From: Aedoeadaptatus ivorii
Lineage (GTDB): Bacteria; Bacillota; Clostridia; Tissierellales; Peptoniphilaceae
Length of the DNA stretch: 64,000 nucleotides
Assembly: GCF_030815095.1 (NCBI RefSeq)
Contig: NZ_JAUSWF010000008.1
Span: 66,017-130,016 of the forward strand
Direction of reading: 5' to 3'
Position numbers and translations under genes: made by a program. Under the pieces are notes generated by a model. That model did no database searches. It worked only from the letters and a program-made list of their open reading frames with translations, and was not told where the DNA came from. Positions 1 to 7,549 of this stretch are shown here, piece by piece. Each line of letters starts with the position of its first letter. Positions within the stretch are counted from its first letter, which is position 1.

Positions 1-3
1 ACT

Positions 4-189
4 GTGGCAAAGAAATCCATGGTGGCTAAGCAAAAGAGAAAAGCGAAATACAGCGCAAGAGAATACACCAGATGCAAAATTTGCGGACGCCCTCACGCCG
101 TGCTCAGAAAATACGGCATTTGCAGAATTTGCTTCCGTAAACTCGCTTACGCGGGACAAATCCCCGGCGTAAGAAAGGCAAGCTGGTAA
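4..189 (+). CDS. rpsN: 30S ribosomal protein S14, zinc-binding type
   Basis: S14 binds the head of the small ribosomal subunit. The 61-residue length and four cysteines (C24, C27, C40, C43 in two CxxC pairs) identify the short type-Z form, which holds a zinc ion. The start is GTG at position 4; the next in-frame ATG lies only six codons on, and the family begins with the MAKKS stretch, so GTG is preferred. Its ribosome-binding site is off the left edge. It is in line with rpsH, rplF and the rest of the spc operon, so the window opens inside that operon. Confidence 0.97.
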   Translation: MAKKSMVAKQKRKAKYSAREYTRCKICGRPHAVLRKYGICRICFRKLAYAGQIPGVRKASW

Positions 190-214
190 GGCTAACCGAA
201 AGGAGGAATTGACA

Positions 215-610
215 ATGATGACAGACCCCATTGCAGATATGCTTACGAGAATCCGTAACGGCAACGATGCAAAACATAAATCTGTTCAGATTCCCGCTTC
301 TGGTATGAAGGCGGAAATCTCCCGTATCCTTCTCGAGGAAGGCTATATTAAAAGCTACGAAGTGATCGAAGACGAACAGCAAGGCAAGATTAATGTAGAA
401 TTAAAGTACGGCAAGAACGACGAAAAAGTAATCAGCGGTATTAAGAGAATTTCCAAACCCGGTCTTCGCGTATACGCAAAGCACACCGAAATCCCCAAGG
501 TATTGGGCGGTTTGGGAATTGCCGTCATCTCCACTTCCAAGGGGATTATGACCGACCGCGACGCCCGTAAAGAACAAGTCGGCGGAGAAGTTCTCTGCTA
601 CGTTTGGTAA
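215..610 (+). CDS. rpsH: 30S ribosomal protein S8
   Basis: S8 is a primary 16S rRNA-binding protein of the small-subunit platform and, in other bacteria, the translational repressor of the spc operon. The protein opens with the family signature TDPIADMLTRIRN and closes with the typical GGEVLCYVW end. The AGGAGG at 201-206 is 8 bases from ATG 215, so this start is chosen over the in-frame TTG at 209, which would put the site too close. An ATG immediately follows at 218 and is an equal alternative. Length 131 residues is normal. Confidence 0.97.
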   Translation: MMTDPIADMLTRIRNGNDAKHKSVQIPASGMKAEISRILLEEGYIKSYEVIEDEQQGKINVELKYGKNDEKVISGIKRISKPGLRVYAKHTEIPKVLGGLGIAVISTSKGIMTDRDARKEQVGGEVLCYVW

Positions 611-625
611 GGAAGGAGCGGTAAG

Positions 626-1162
626 ATGTCTAGAATCGGAAAAAACCCTATCGATATCCCCTCCGGCGTAGAGGTTAAGAAGAACGGCAATGTGGTAGAA
701 GTCAAAGGGGCCAAGGGAAGCCTTCAAACCGAAGTCGACCCCATTATCGGCGTTGAAGTCAATGACACGCAAGTCGTATTGACCCGTCCCAACGACGACA
801 AAAACATCCGCGCCCTGCACGGTCTCTACCGTACGCTGATCGCGAACAATATCGAAGGCGTTACCAACGGGTATAAAAAAGAACTCGAAATCATCGGTAC
901 GGGATACCGTGCGCAAAAGTCCGGCAAGAAGCTGAACTTGAGTCTCGGTTTTTCCCACCCGATCGAATTGGAAGATCCCGAAGGAATCGAAGTGGAAGTT
1001 CCTTCCAACACGAGCATCATCATCACCGGGATCGACAAACAGAAAGTCGGCGCTTATGCCGCTTACATCCGCAGTTTCAGAAGTCCGGAACCCTACAAGG
1101 GCAAGGGCATCCGTTATGTGGGCGAACAAGTGCGCAGAAAAGTCGGTAAGACCGGCAAGTAA
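626..1162 (+). CDS. rplF: 50S ribosomal protein L6
   Basis: L6 sits near the factor-binding centre of the large subunit, contacting 23S rRNA and L7/L12. The 178-residue product starts with the standard MSRIGKNPI and ends with the conserved basic segment around EPYKGKGIRY and VRRKVGKTGK, which is the rRNA-binding C-terminus. It is 15 bases downstream of rpsH with a GGAAGGAG site before the ATG, as expected for the spc operon. Confidence 0.97.
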   Translation: MSRIGKNPIDIPSGVEVKKNGNVVEVKGAKGSLQTEVDPIIGVEVNDTQVVLTRPNDDKNIRALHGLYRTLIANNIEGVTNGYKKELEIIGTGYRAQKSGKKLNLSLGFSHPIELEDPEGIEVEVPSNTSIIITGIDKQKVGAYAAYIRSFRSPEPYKGKGIRYVGEQVRRKVGKTGK

Positions 1163-1179
1163 GAAAGGAGTGGAGTGTT

Positions 1180-1542
1180 TTGTTTAAGAAAATTGACCGC
1201 CACGGCAATCGCAAAGCGAGACAAACTCGCGTCAGACGTAAAATTAACGGAACCGAATCCAAGCCTCGTCTTGCCGTTTACCGCAGCGCGCACCACATTT
1301 ACGCGCAACTGATCGACGATGTAAACGGAAAGACCATCGCCAGTGCCTCTACTTTGGATAAGTCCTTGAACCTGGAGAGCACAAAAAATCTCGAAGCGGC
1401 CAAGGCCATCGGAAAATCCATCGCCGAAAAGGCAAAGGAACACGATGTGGAAGAAGTCGTCTTCGATCGCTCCGGTTATGTATACCACGGACGCATTAGC
1501 GCGCTCGCGGAAGCGGCCCGCGAAGCAGGACTGAAGTTCTAA
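1180..1542 (+). CDS. rplR: 50S ribosomal protein L18
   Basis: L18 binds 5S rRNA and helps place it in the central protuberance. The 120-residue product has the expected KINGTESKPRLAVYRS core and the C-terminal segment ending GLKF. Translation must start at TTG 1180: AAAGGAG at 1164-1170 precedes it by 9 bases and there is no ATG in frame near the N-terminus. It lies between rplF and rpsE as in other Firmicutes. Confidence 0.96.
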   Translation: MFKKIDRHGNRKARQTRVRRKINGTESKPRLAVYRSAHHIYAQLIDDVNGKTIASASTLDKSLNLESTKNLEAAKAIGKSIAEKAKEHDVEEVVFDRSGYVYHGRISALAEAAREAGLKF

Positions 1543-1555
1543 AGGAGGGAATGGC

Positions 1556-2068
1556 TTGAACCGTAACAGAAAGAACACCAGAGAGAGAGACTCGGAACTC
1601 GAAGAAAGAGTAGTAGCGATCAACCGTGTTGCCAAGACCGTTAAGGGCGGCCGCAATATGCGCTTTTCCGCTCTCGTCGTCGTAGGCGACAGAAACGGCA
1701 GTGTCGGTATCGGCATGGGCAAGGCCCTGGAAGTTCCCGAAGCGATCCGCAAGGGCACCCAGGCTGCCAAAAAGAACATGGTGAAGATCAATCTCGTCGG
1801 CAACACAATCCCCCACGAAATCACCGGGGTATTCGGCGCCGGACGCGTATTCTTAAAACCCGCTCGTCCCGGTACCGGTGTTATCGCCGGCGGCAGTGTC
1901 CGTGCCGTATGCGAACTCGCAGGCATTAAGGACATCTACACCCACAGCATCGGATCCTCGAATCCGAGAAACACCGTCAACGCCACCATGGAAGGCCTCA
2001 CCGGTCTGAAGACCGCCGAAAATGTGGCAAAACTCCGCGGCAAGAGCGTGGACGAGATTTTAGGATAG
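1556..2068 (+). CDS. rpsE: 30S ribosomal protein S5
   Basis: S5 is a small-subunit protein near the mRNA entry site that affects decoding accuracy. The sequence has the double-stranded-RNA-binding-like N-terminal domain (VVAINRVAKTVKGGR, residues about 20-35) and the conserved GAGRVFLKPARPGTG segment. The start is TTG 1556 behind AAAGGAGGG (1541-1549); the ATG at 1551 runs straight into a stop codon in its own frame, so it is not the start. 170 residues is a normal length. Confidence 0.96.
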   Translation: MNRNRKNTRERDSELEERVVAINRVAKTVKGGRNMRFSALVVVGDRNGSVGIGMGKALEVPEAIRKGTQAAKKNMVKINLVGNTIPHEITGVFGAGRVFLKPARPGTGVIAGGSVRAVCELAGIKDIYTHSIGSSNPRNTVNATMEGLTGLKTAENVAKLRGKSVDEILG

Positions 2069-2077
2069 GGGGATACG

Positions 2078-2254
2078 ATGAGTACCATTAAGATTAAACT
2101 CAAGAGAAGCCCCATCGGTAGCATTGAAAATCACAGACGCACGATTAAAGCATTGGGCTTGCGCAAAGTCGGTCAGGTCGTCGAAAAGAGCGACACCCCG
2201 CAAATTCGCGGTATGATCGGCAAAGTAAGCCATATGGTCGAAATCGTCGACTAA
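2078..2254 (+). CDS. rpmD: 50S ribosomal protein L30
   Basis: This is a 58-residue protein starting MSTIKIKLKRSPIG and containing the L30 hallmark HRRTIKALGLRKVGQ, followed by a region that ends VSHMVEIVD. It is one of the small large-subunit proteins, found in Firmicutes between rpsE and rplO exactly as here. The AGGGGGA before ATG 2078 is a plausible ribosome-binding site. Confidence 0.96.
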   Translation: MSTIKIKLKRSPIGSIENHRRTIKALGLRKVGQVVEKSDTPQIRGMIGKVSHMVEIVD

Positions 2255-2267
2255 GGAGGTGGACGCA

Positions 2268-2717
2268 ATGAAATTGCATGATTTAAGACCTCAAGAAGGT
2301 GGAGGAGTCAAAGCAAAGAAACGCCTCGGCCGCGGGATCGCATCCGGTACCGGTAAGACCGCCGGACGCGGACACAAAGGTCAAAAAGCCCGTAGCGGCG
2401 GCGGCGTACGCCCCGGTTTTGAAGGGGGTCAAATGCCCCTGTTCCGTCGTCTTCCCAAAAGAGGCTTTACCAACATTTTCAAGAAGCAATATGCCATTGT
2501 AAATGTGGAAGCTCTGAATCAATTTGAAAACGGTGCGGAAATTACCTTAGACACCTTGTTGGAAAAGGGCATCGTCAAAAAGATCGACGCCAAAGACGGC
2601 TTGAGAGTATTAGGAAACGGAGAAATCAACGTATCCGTTCACGTAAAGGCGGAACACTTCACCAAATCCGCAGCCGAAAAGATCGAAGCGGCAGGGGGAA
2701 AGGCTGAGGTGATCTAG
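2268..2717 (+). CDS. rplO: 50S ribosomal protein L15
   Basis: L15 is a late-assembly large-subunit protein. The start MKLHDLRPQEGG and the glycine- and arginine-rich loop with GRGHKGQKARSGGG and GGQMPLFRRLPKRGF are diagnostic. AAGGAGG (2253-2259) lies 8 bases before ATG 2268, so the in-frame GTG at 2259, which overlaps that site, is not used. The gene ends in TAG immediately followed by the secY ATG, so translation of the two is probably coupled. Confidence 0.96.
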   Translation: MKLHDLRPQEGGGVKAKKRLGRGIASGTGKTAGRGHKGQKARSGGGVRPGFEGGQMPLFRRLPKRGFTNIFKKQYAIVNVEALNQFENGAEITLDTLLEKGIVKKIDAKDGLRVLGNGEINVSVHVKAEHFTKSAAEKIEAAGGKAEVI

Positions 2718-3998
2718 ATGATCCAGACCTTTAGAGACGCTTGGAAGATCCCGGAAATTCGTAAAAAGCTTCTCTTCACCTTGCTGATGCTGGTCGTATT
2801 CCGATTTGGCAGCCACATCCCCGTTCCCTTTATGAACCGGGAGGCGATCGCCCAGATCTTTAACCAGTCCCAAGGTGGTATACTGTCCTTCTTGGATTTA
2901 ATGAGTGGCGGTAACTTCGGGCATTTCTCGATATTCGCCACCAGTATATATCCGTATATTACCGCGTCCATCGTCTTGCAACTTCTGACGATCGCGATTC
3001 CCAGCTTGGAAGCGCTGAGCAAAGAAGGGGAGACGGGACGCAAGAAGATCGCACAGTACACAAGGTATTTAGCAGTGGCTCTCGCTGCGGTACAGGCCAT
3101 CGGTTACACCTACGGCTTTTACCGTCAAGCGGTGAACACGAGCAATATGTTCCAAGATTTCGTCATCATCGCGTCGGTCGTAGCGGGGAGTACCTTCCTG
3201 ATCTGGATCGGCGAGATGATCACGGAGCGCGGAATCGGAAACGGGATCTCTTTACTCATCTTTGCAGGGATCGTAGCCAGATTCCCCGCCGATATATGGG
3301 CATCGATCCGCATGGCGAGTGCCGGGATGACATCCTGGGCTTGGGTCGCGGTATTTTTGATCCTCGCCGTCGCCATCGTGGTATTCGTCGTCTTGCTGAA
3401 TGAAGGCCAACGCAGAATTCCCGTTCAATACGCGAAGCGCGTGGTCGGCCGCAAGATGTACGGCGGACAGAGCACCCATATTCCCATTAAAGTTTTGATG
3501 AGCGGCGTTATGCCCATCATCTTTGCACAGACCATTATGAGTATTCCGTCGATCTTCGTCATGTTTCAAGGACGCGAGTCCGATGCGGCGAAGTTCTTGA
3601 CCAAGTGGTTTACGCCGGCCGGCAATGTAGGGATTTTCGTCTACAGCATATTTATGGTGCTATTGATCGTATTCTTTACGTTCTTCTACACCGCCATCCA
3701 GTTTAACACCGTAGAATACTCCAAAAACTTACAACAAAATGGTGGATTTATTCCGGGGATTCGTCCCGGAAAGAGCACCAGCGACTATCTGCAACGCACG
3801 GTAAATCGACTGGTATTCCCCGGTGCCATTGCCCTGGCCATCCTGTCCGTATTGCCGACGATCTTGGAAAAGGTCACCGGCATGAACTTCAGTTTCGGCG
3901 GCACGAGTCTGATCATCGTAGTCGGTGTCATCCTCGAAACGGCGAGAGTACTGGAACAACAATTAATGATGCGACACTATAAGGGATTCCTAAAATAA
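2718..3998 (+). CDS. secY: Protein translocase subunit SecY
   Basis: SecY is the channel of the general secretion translocon in the cytoplasmic membrane. The 426-residue protein has about ten hydrophobic helices, the N-terminal FRFGSHIPVPFMN region, the cytosolic loop NEGQRRIPVQYAKR used by SecA and ribosomes, and the QNGGFIPGIRPGKST motif before helix 9. It starts directly after the rplO stop. Position between rplO and adk is the usual one in the spc operon. Confidence 0.97.
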   Translation: MIQTFRDAWKIPEIRKKLLFTLLMLVVFRFGSHIPVPFMNREAIAQIFNQSQGGILSFLDLMSGGNFGHFSIFATSIYPYITASIVLQLLTIAIPSLEALSKEGETGRKKIAQYTRYLAVALAAVQAIGYTYGFYRQAVNTSNMFQDFVIIASVVAGSTFLIWIGEMITERGIGNGISLLIFAGIVARFPADIWASIRMASAGMTSWAWVAVFLILAVAIVVFVVLLNEGQRRIPVQYAKRVVGRKMYGGQSTHIPIKVLMSGVMPIIFAQTIMSIPSIFVMFQGRESDAAKFLTKWFTPAGNVGIFVYSIFMVLLIVFFTFFYTAIQFNTVEYSKNLQQNGGFIPGIRPGKSTSDYLQRTVNRLVFPGAIALAILSVLPTILEKVTGMNFSFGGTSLIIVVGVILETARVLEQQLMMRHYKGFLK

Positions 3999-4008
3999 GG
4001 AGGATCAT

Positions 4009-4659
4009 ATGAGACTGGTCATTTTAGGCCCGCCGGGAGCCGGCAAGGGTACGCAAGCTGCATCCATCGTAGACACATTCGACGTCGTGCACATCTCTAC
4101 GGGAGACATCTTCCGCGAGAACATCAAAAACGACACGGAATTGGGAAAAAAAGCCAAGAGCTATATGGATCGGGGAGAACTCGTACCCGACGAAGTCGTC
4201 AACGAAATCGTCGTAGATCGCCTGAAGAAGGACGATGTGCAAAAAGGATTTCTCTTAGACGGATTTCCTCGTACGGTAAACCAGGCGGTGGCATTGGATG
4301 CCGCCCTGGAAGCGATGGGCCAAAAGCTCGATCGCGTCATTAATATCGTCGTAGACAAAAATCTTCTCGTAGAACGCGCCGTAGGACGCAGAGTCTGCCC
4401 CAAATGTGGTAGAACCTATCACGTCGTAAACCAACCGCCGAAGGTGGAAGGCAAATGCGACGCGGACGGAGAGACATTGATTCAGCGGGATGACGATACC
4501 GAAGAAACGGTAAAAACGCGTATCGGCGTCTACGAAAAACAGACGTCCCCGTTAATCGATTATTATAAAGCGCAGGGACTGCTTCTGGATGTCGACGGTT
4601 CCGGCGCGATTGAAGAGGTATTCGAAAGCATTCGAAGCGGACTGGAACAAGAGGTCTGA
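4009..4659 (+). CDS. adk: Adenylate kinase (zinc-type, long form)
   Basis: Converts ATP + AMP to two ADP in the cytoplasm. The P-loop GPPGAGKGT is at residues 7-15, the AMP-binding segment DGFPRT near 85, and the long LID domain carries C130, C133, C150 and D153, the same Cys3-Asp zinc site as described for Bacillus subtilis Adk. 216 residues is normal. It follows secY by 10 bases behind AAGGAGG. The methionine aminopeptidase gene map that usually follows is absent. Confidence 0.97.
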   Translation: MRLVILGPPGAGKGTQAASIVDTFDVVHISTGDIFRENIKNDTELGKKAKSYMDRGELVPDEVVNEIVVDRLKKDDVQKGFLLDGFPRTVNQAVALDAALEAMGQKLDRVINIVVDKNLLVERAVGRRVCPKCGRTYHVVNQPPKVEGKCDADGETLIQRDDDTEETVKTRIGVYEKQTSPLIDYYKAQGLLLDVDGSGAIEEVFESIRSGLEQEV

Positions 4660-4664
4660 ATTCG

Positions 4665-4931
4665 ATGATAGGGACCTCTGATATCAGAGTGGGTCAGGTA
4701 GTGATATCCAAGGCGGGCAGAGACAAGGACGGCTTTTTTGTGGTCTTGGAAGTAATTGACGACAGATATCTTTTGTTGGCAGACGGCAAGAGAAGGACAT
4801 TGGAAAATCCGAAGCGGAAAAAAGCAATGCATCTGCAGAAGACGAATTCGCATGTGGATATGAATCCTGCAGATAGAACGTTAAACGATAGTTATATTCG
4901 TAAACAACTGTCTCGCTTCCAAGAGGCATAA
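4665..4931 (+). CDS. KOW-domain RNA-binding protein (L14e-like)
   Basis: An 88-residue protein with a short beta-rich N-terminal domain (GQVVISKAGRDKDGFFVVLEV, residues 10-30, described in pieces as a KOW-type fold) followed by a basic stretch. Proteins of this kind lie between adk/map and infA in many clostridia and are annotated as KOW-domain or L14e-like RNA-binding proteins of unknown role; a role in ribosome assembly or translation is inferred from position only. ATG 4665 is preceded by GAGGT about 9 bases away, five bases after adk ends. Confidence 0.8.
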   Translation: MIGTSDIRVGQVVISKAGRDKDGFFVVLEVIDDRYLLLADGKRRTLENPKRKKAMHLQKTNSHVDMNPADRTLNDSYIRKQLSRFQEA

Positions 4932-4944
4932 GGAGGATGCTTTC

Positions 4945-5163
4945 ATGGCAAAACAAGATGTAATCGAAGTGGAAGGCGTCGTTACCGATGCCCTGCCCAA
5001 CACGAATTTTAAAGTCAAGTTAGAGAACGGACACGAGATTTTGGCACATATCTCCGGAAAGCTGCGTATGCACTACATCCGCATTCTTCCGGGGGACAAG
5101 GTCACCGTAGAACTCAGTCCCTATGACTTGACCCGCGGAAGAATTACCTGGAGAAAGAAATAG
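4945..5163 (+). CDS. infA: Translation initiation factor IF-1
   Basis: IF-1 binds the A site of the 30S subunit during initiation. The 72-residue sequence is a single S1-type OB fold with the family elements EVEGVVTDALPN, VKLENGHEILAHISGK and LSPYDLTRGRITWR. AGGAGG precedes ATG 4945. It is followed by rpmJ, rpsM and rpsK, the standard order. Confidence 0.98.
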   Translation: MAKQDVIEVEGVVTDALPNTNFKVKLENGHEILAHISGKLRMHYIRILPGDKVTVELSPYDLTRGRITWRKK

Positions 5164-5180
5164 GATTAGGAGGGGACGAA

Positions 5181-5294
5181 ATGAAAGTAAGACCTTCAGT
5201 AAAGAAGATGTGCGATAAATGCAAGATCATTAAGCGCAACGGACGCGTTATGGTGATCTGCGAAAACCCGAAACACAAACAGAGACAAGGCTAA
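5181..5294 (+). CDS. rpmJ: 50S ribosomal protein L36 (zinc-binding type)
   Basis: A 37-residue protein, MKVRPSVKKMCDKC onward, with C11, C14, C27 and H32 forming the zinc ribbon of the C+ form of L36. TAGGAGG lies just before ATG 5181. Position between infA and rpsM is standard. Confidence 0.97.
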   Translation: MKVRPSVKKMCDKCKIIKRNGRVMVICENPKHKQRQG

Positions 5295-5306
5295 GGGGGT
5301 GTAGGC

Positions 5307-5669
5307 ATGGCAAGAATTGCAGGTATTGACTTACCGAGAGAAAAACGAGCTGAAATCGGGCTCACCTATATTTACGGAATCGGTCGCCCTCGCGCGCAAG
5401 AAATCCTGACGAAGGCGGGCGTTTCCTTCGACACGCGCATTAAGGACCTCACCGAAGCGGAAGTTGCATCCATCCGTGAAATCGTAGACGCATATGCGGT
5501 AGAAGGGGATCTCCGTCGCGAAATCGCCTTAAACATTAAGAGACTGCGCGAAATCAACTGCTATCGCGGTATTCGCCATAAGAAAGGGCTCCCCGTTCGC
5601 GGTCAAAAGACCAAGACCAACGCCAGAACGAGAAAAGGTCCGAAGAAGCTTGTAGCAAAGAAGAAGTAG
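5307..5669 (+). CDS. rpsM: 30S ribosomal protein S13
   Basis: S13 lies in the head of the 30S subunit and forms bridges to the 50S. The 120-residue product begins MARIAGIDLPREKR and ends in a long basic tail after GIRHKKGLPVRGQKT, both diagnostic. AAGGGGGTG precedes ATG 5307. First of the alpha-operon ribosomal genes here. Confidence 0.97.
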   Translation: MARIAGIDLPREKRAEIGLTYIYGIGRPRAQEILTKAGVSFDTRIKDLTEAEVASIREIVDAYAVEGDLRREIALNIKRLREINCYRGIRHKKGLPVRGQKTKTNARTRKGPKKLVAKKK

Positions 5670-5678
5670 GAGGGCTAA

Positions 5679-6074
5679 ATGGCTAAACAATCCAGAGCTA
5701 CGCGCTCCAAAAAGAGAGTGCGCAAGAACATCGAAAAAGGACAAGCGCATATCGTTTCTTCCTTTAACAACACCATGGTGACCTTGACCGACGCAAGCGG
5801 CAATGTCATCTCCTGGGCGAGTGCCGGACAACTCGGCTTCAGAGGCTCCAGAAAATCCACTCCCTTCGCGGCTCAAGAAGCGGCGCAGGAAGCGGCCAAC
5901 AAGGCAAAAGAATACGGTCTAAAGAGCGTAGAAGTCTTCGTAAAGGGACCCGGCAGCGGACGCGAAGCCGCCATCCGTTCCCTGCAAGCTTCCGGTTTGG
6001 AAGTCACCATGATCAAAGACGTTACGCCCATTCCCCACAACGGTTGCCGTCCGCCGAAGCGTCGTAGAGTCTGA
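5679..6074 (+). CDS. rpsK: 30S ribosomal protein S11
   Basis: S11 is on the platform and contacts mRNA near the exit. The 131-residue product contains AHIVSSFNNTMVTLTD and ends with the highly conserved PHNGCRPPKRRRV. AGGAGG precedes ATG 5679. There is no rpsD between this gene and rpoA, an arrangement shared with Bacillus subtilis rather than with most clostridia. Confidence 0.97.
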   Translation: MAKQSRATRSKKRVRKNIEKGQAHIVSSFNNTMVTLTDASGNVISWASAGQLGFRGSRKSTPFAAQEAAQEAANKAKEYGLKSVEVFVKGPGSGREAAIRSLQASGLEVTMIKDVTPIPHNGCRPPKRRRV

Positions 6075-6104
6075 TAATACGGCAGATAGCCTGAACGTAT
6101 TATT
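6075..6104 (+). repeat. 8-bp inverted repeat in the rpsK-rpoA gap
   Basis: ATAATACG (6075-6082) and CGTATTAT (6097-6104) can pair around a 14-base loop in the mRNA between rpsK and rpoA. No T-run follows, so it is not a terminator. It could be an mRNA processing or stability element, or a ribosomal-protein binding site, since alpha operons are often autoregulated; this role is only inferred. Confidence 0.45.
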
Positions 6105-6140
6105 GTCTCCAGTGACCCATTCAATAGGAGGGCGGATAAC

Positions 6141-7088
6141 ATGATCGAGATCGAAAAGCCTAGTATTGTAGTTGAACGATTAGACGACGACGGCAATAAA
6201 GGAAGATTTGTCGTAGAACCGCTGGAAAACGGCTATGGAGTCACCTTGGGCAATTCCCTTCGGAGAGTCCTGCTCTCCTCCCTGCCGGGATGCGCCGTGT
6301 CCTTTGTCAACATTCGTGGCGTAGAGCACGAATTCAGCGTCATCCAGGGCGTACTGGAAGACGTTCCGGAAATCATCCTAAACGTCAAAGGCATCGTGTT
6401 GCGCAGCGACCAGGACGAACCCGTTCGTCTGAGCGTAGAAAAAGTCGGGGCGGGCGAGTTGACCGCGGCGGATATCGAAGTGCCCGCCGGGGTAGAAATC
6501 GTCAATCCCGACCATCATATCGCGACCTTAAACGAAGACGCGGACCTGTATATGGAACTCGTCGCGGAACGCGGCCGCGGATACGAGCCCAGCGAACTGA
6601 AAAAAGACGAGATCACCGAAATCGGCGTGATTCCCGTCGATTCCAACTACACCCCCATTCGCAGGGTCAATTGGAACGTAGAAAACACGCGGGTCGGCCT
6701 CCGTACCGACTACGATCGTCTGATCCTCGAAGTCGAAACCGACGGATCCATGTCTGCCGATGCGGCGACGTCTTTGGCGGCCAAGATCCTTACGGAACAT
6801 CTGGACCTGTTTATCTCCATGACCGAGACCGTAAACGACGTCAACATCATGGTGGAAAAACCGGAAGACAAAAAGGAAAAGGTCCTGGAAATGACCGTCG
6901 AGGAACTCGACCTGTCCGTTCGCAGCTTCAACTGCCTGAAACGCGCGGGCATCAACACCGTCGAAGAGCTGACGGATAAGACCGAAGACGAAATGATGAA
7001 AGTTAGAAATCTCGGGAAGAAGAGCCTGGAAGAAGTGCAGGAAAAGCTGTCTGAACTGGGTCTCTCTCTCAAAGAAGACGTTGAATAA
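6141..7088 (+). CDS. rpoA: DNA-directed RNA polymerase subunit alpha
   Basis: Alpha dimerises to start RNA polymerase assembly and its C-terminal domain binds UP elements and activators. The N-terminal domain shows FVVEPLENGYGVTLGNSLRR and LSSLPG; the C-terminal domain (about residues 245-310) has the helix-hairpin-helix segment RSFNCLKRAGINTVEEL and NLGKKSLEEV. 315 residues is the usual Firmicute length. AGGAGGG precedes ATG 6141. Confidence 0.98.
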   Translation: MIEIEKPSIVVERLDDDGNKGRFVVEPLENGYGVTLGNSLRRVLLSSLPGCAVSFVNIRGVEHEFSVIQGVLEDVPEIILNVKGIVLRSDQDEPVRLSVEKVGAGELTAADIEVPAGVEIVNPDHHIATLNEDADLYMELVAERGRGYEPSELKKDEITEIGVIPVDSNYTPIRRVNWNVENTRVGLRTDYDRLILEVETDGSMSADAATSLAAKILTEHLDLFISMTETVNDVNIMVEKPEDKKEKVLEMTVEELDLSVRSFNCLKRAGINTVEELTDKTEDEMMKVRNLGKKSLEEVQEKLSELGLSLKEDVE

Positions 7089-7102
7089 AGGAGGAATCCA
7101 TT

Positions 7103-7444
7103 GTGGCAAAACTCAGAAAATTAGGCCGCACGACTCCGCACAGAAGAGCCATGTTGCGTAATTTGACCACGGATCTTCTGCGCGAAGGCCGGATCGAAAC
7201 CACAGTGACCCGTGCAAAAGAAACCAAGCGCATGGCGGAAAAAATGATCACCCTCGCCAAACGGGGCGATCTCCACGCAAGACGCCAGGCATTGGCCTAC
7301 ATCTTCGACGAAGACGTAGTGACCAAGCTGTTTGAAGAAATTGCGCCGAACTACGCGGAACGCCAAGGCGGCTACACCCGCATCCTGAAAAAGGGACCCC
7401 GCGTCGGCGACAGCGCAGAAATCGCCATCATCGAATTGGTATAA
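7103..7444 (+). CDS. rplQ: 50S ribosomal protein L17
   Basis: L17 is a large-subunit protein near the exit tunnel. The 113-residue sequence begins MAKLRKLGRTTPHRRAMLRN, contains TTVTRAKETKRMAEKMI and ends with GDSAEIAIIELV, all typical. Translation starts at GTG 7103 behind AAAGGAGG. It is the last gene of the operon and is followed by a terminator. Confidence 0.97.
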   Translation: MAKLRKLGRTTPHRRAMLRNLTTDLLREGRIETTVTRAKETKRMAEKMITLAKRGDLHARRQALAYIFDEDVVTKLFEEIAPNYAERQGGYTRILKKGPRVGDSAEIAIIELV

Positions 7445-7466
7445 GAGCCGGCACGCCCGGCTACAT

Positions 7467-7500
7467 AAAAGGCATCTCCAAAGCGGGGATGCCTTTTTCT
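7467..7500 (+). terminator. Intrinsic terminator of the alpha operon
   Basis: GGCATCTCC (7471-7479), loop AAAGC, GGGGATGCC (7485-7493), then a T-run. A strong hairpin directly after rplQ ends the ribosomal operon. Confidence 0.9.
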
Positions 7501-7549
7501 TGCGGCAAAAATGCGGTAGAATGGTAGAGTCAATGAAAGAGGTGAACCC

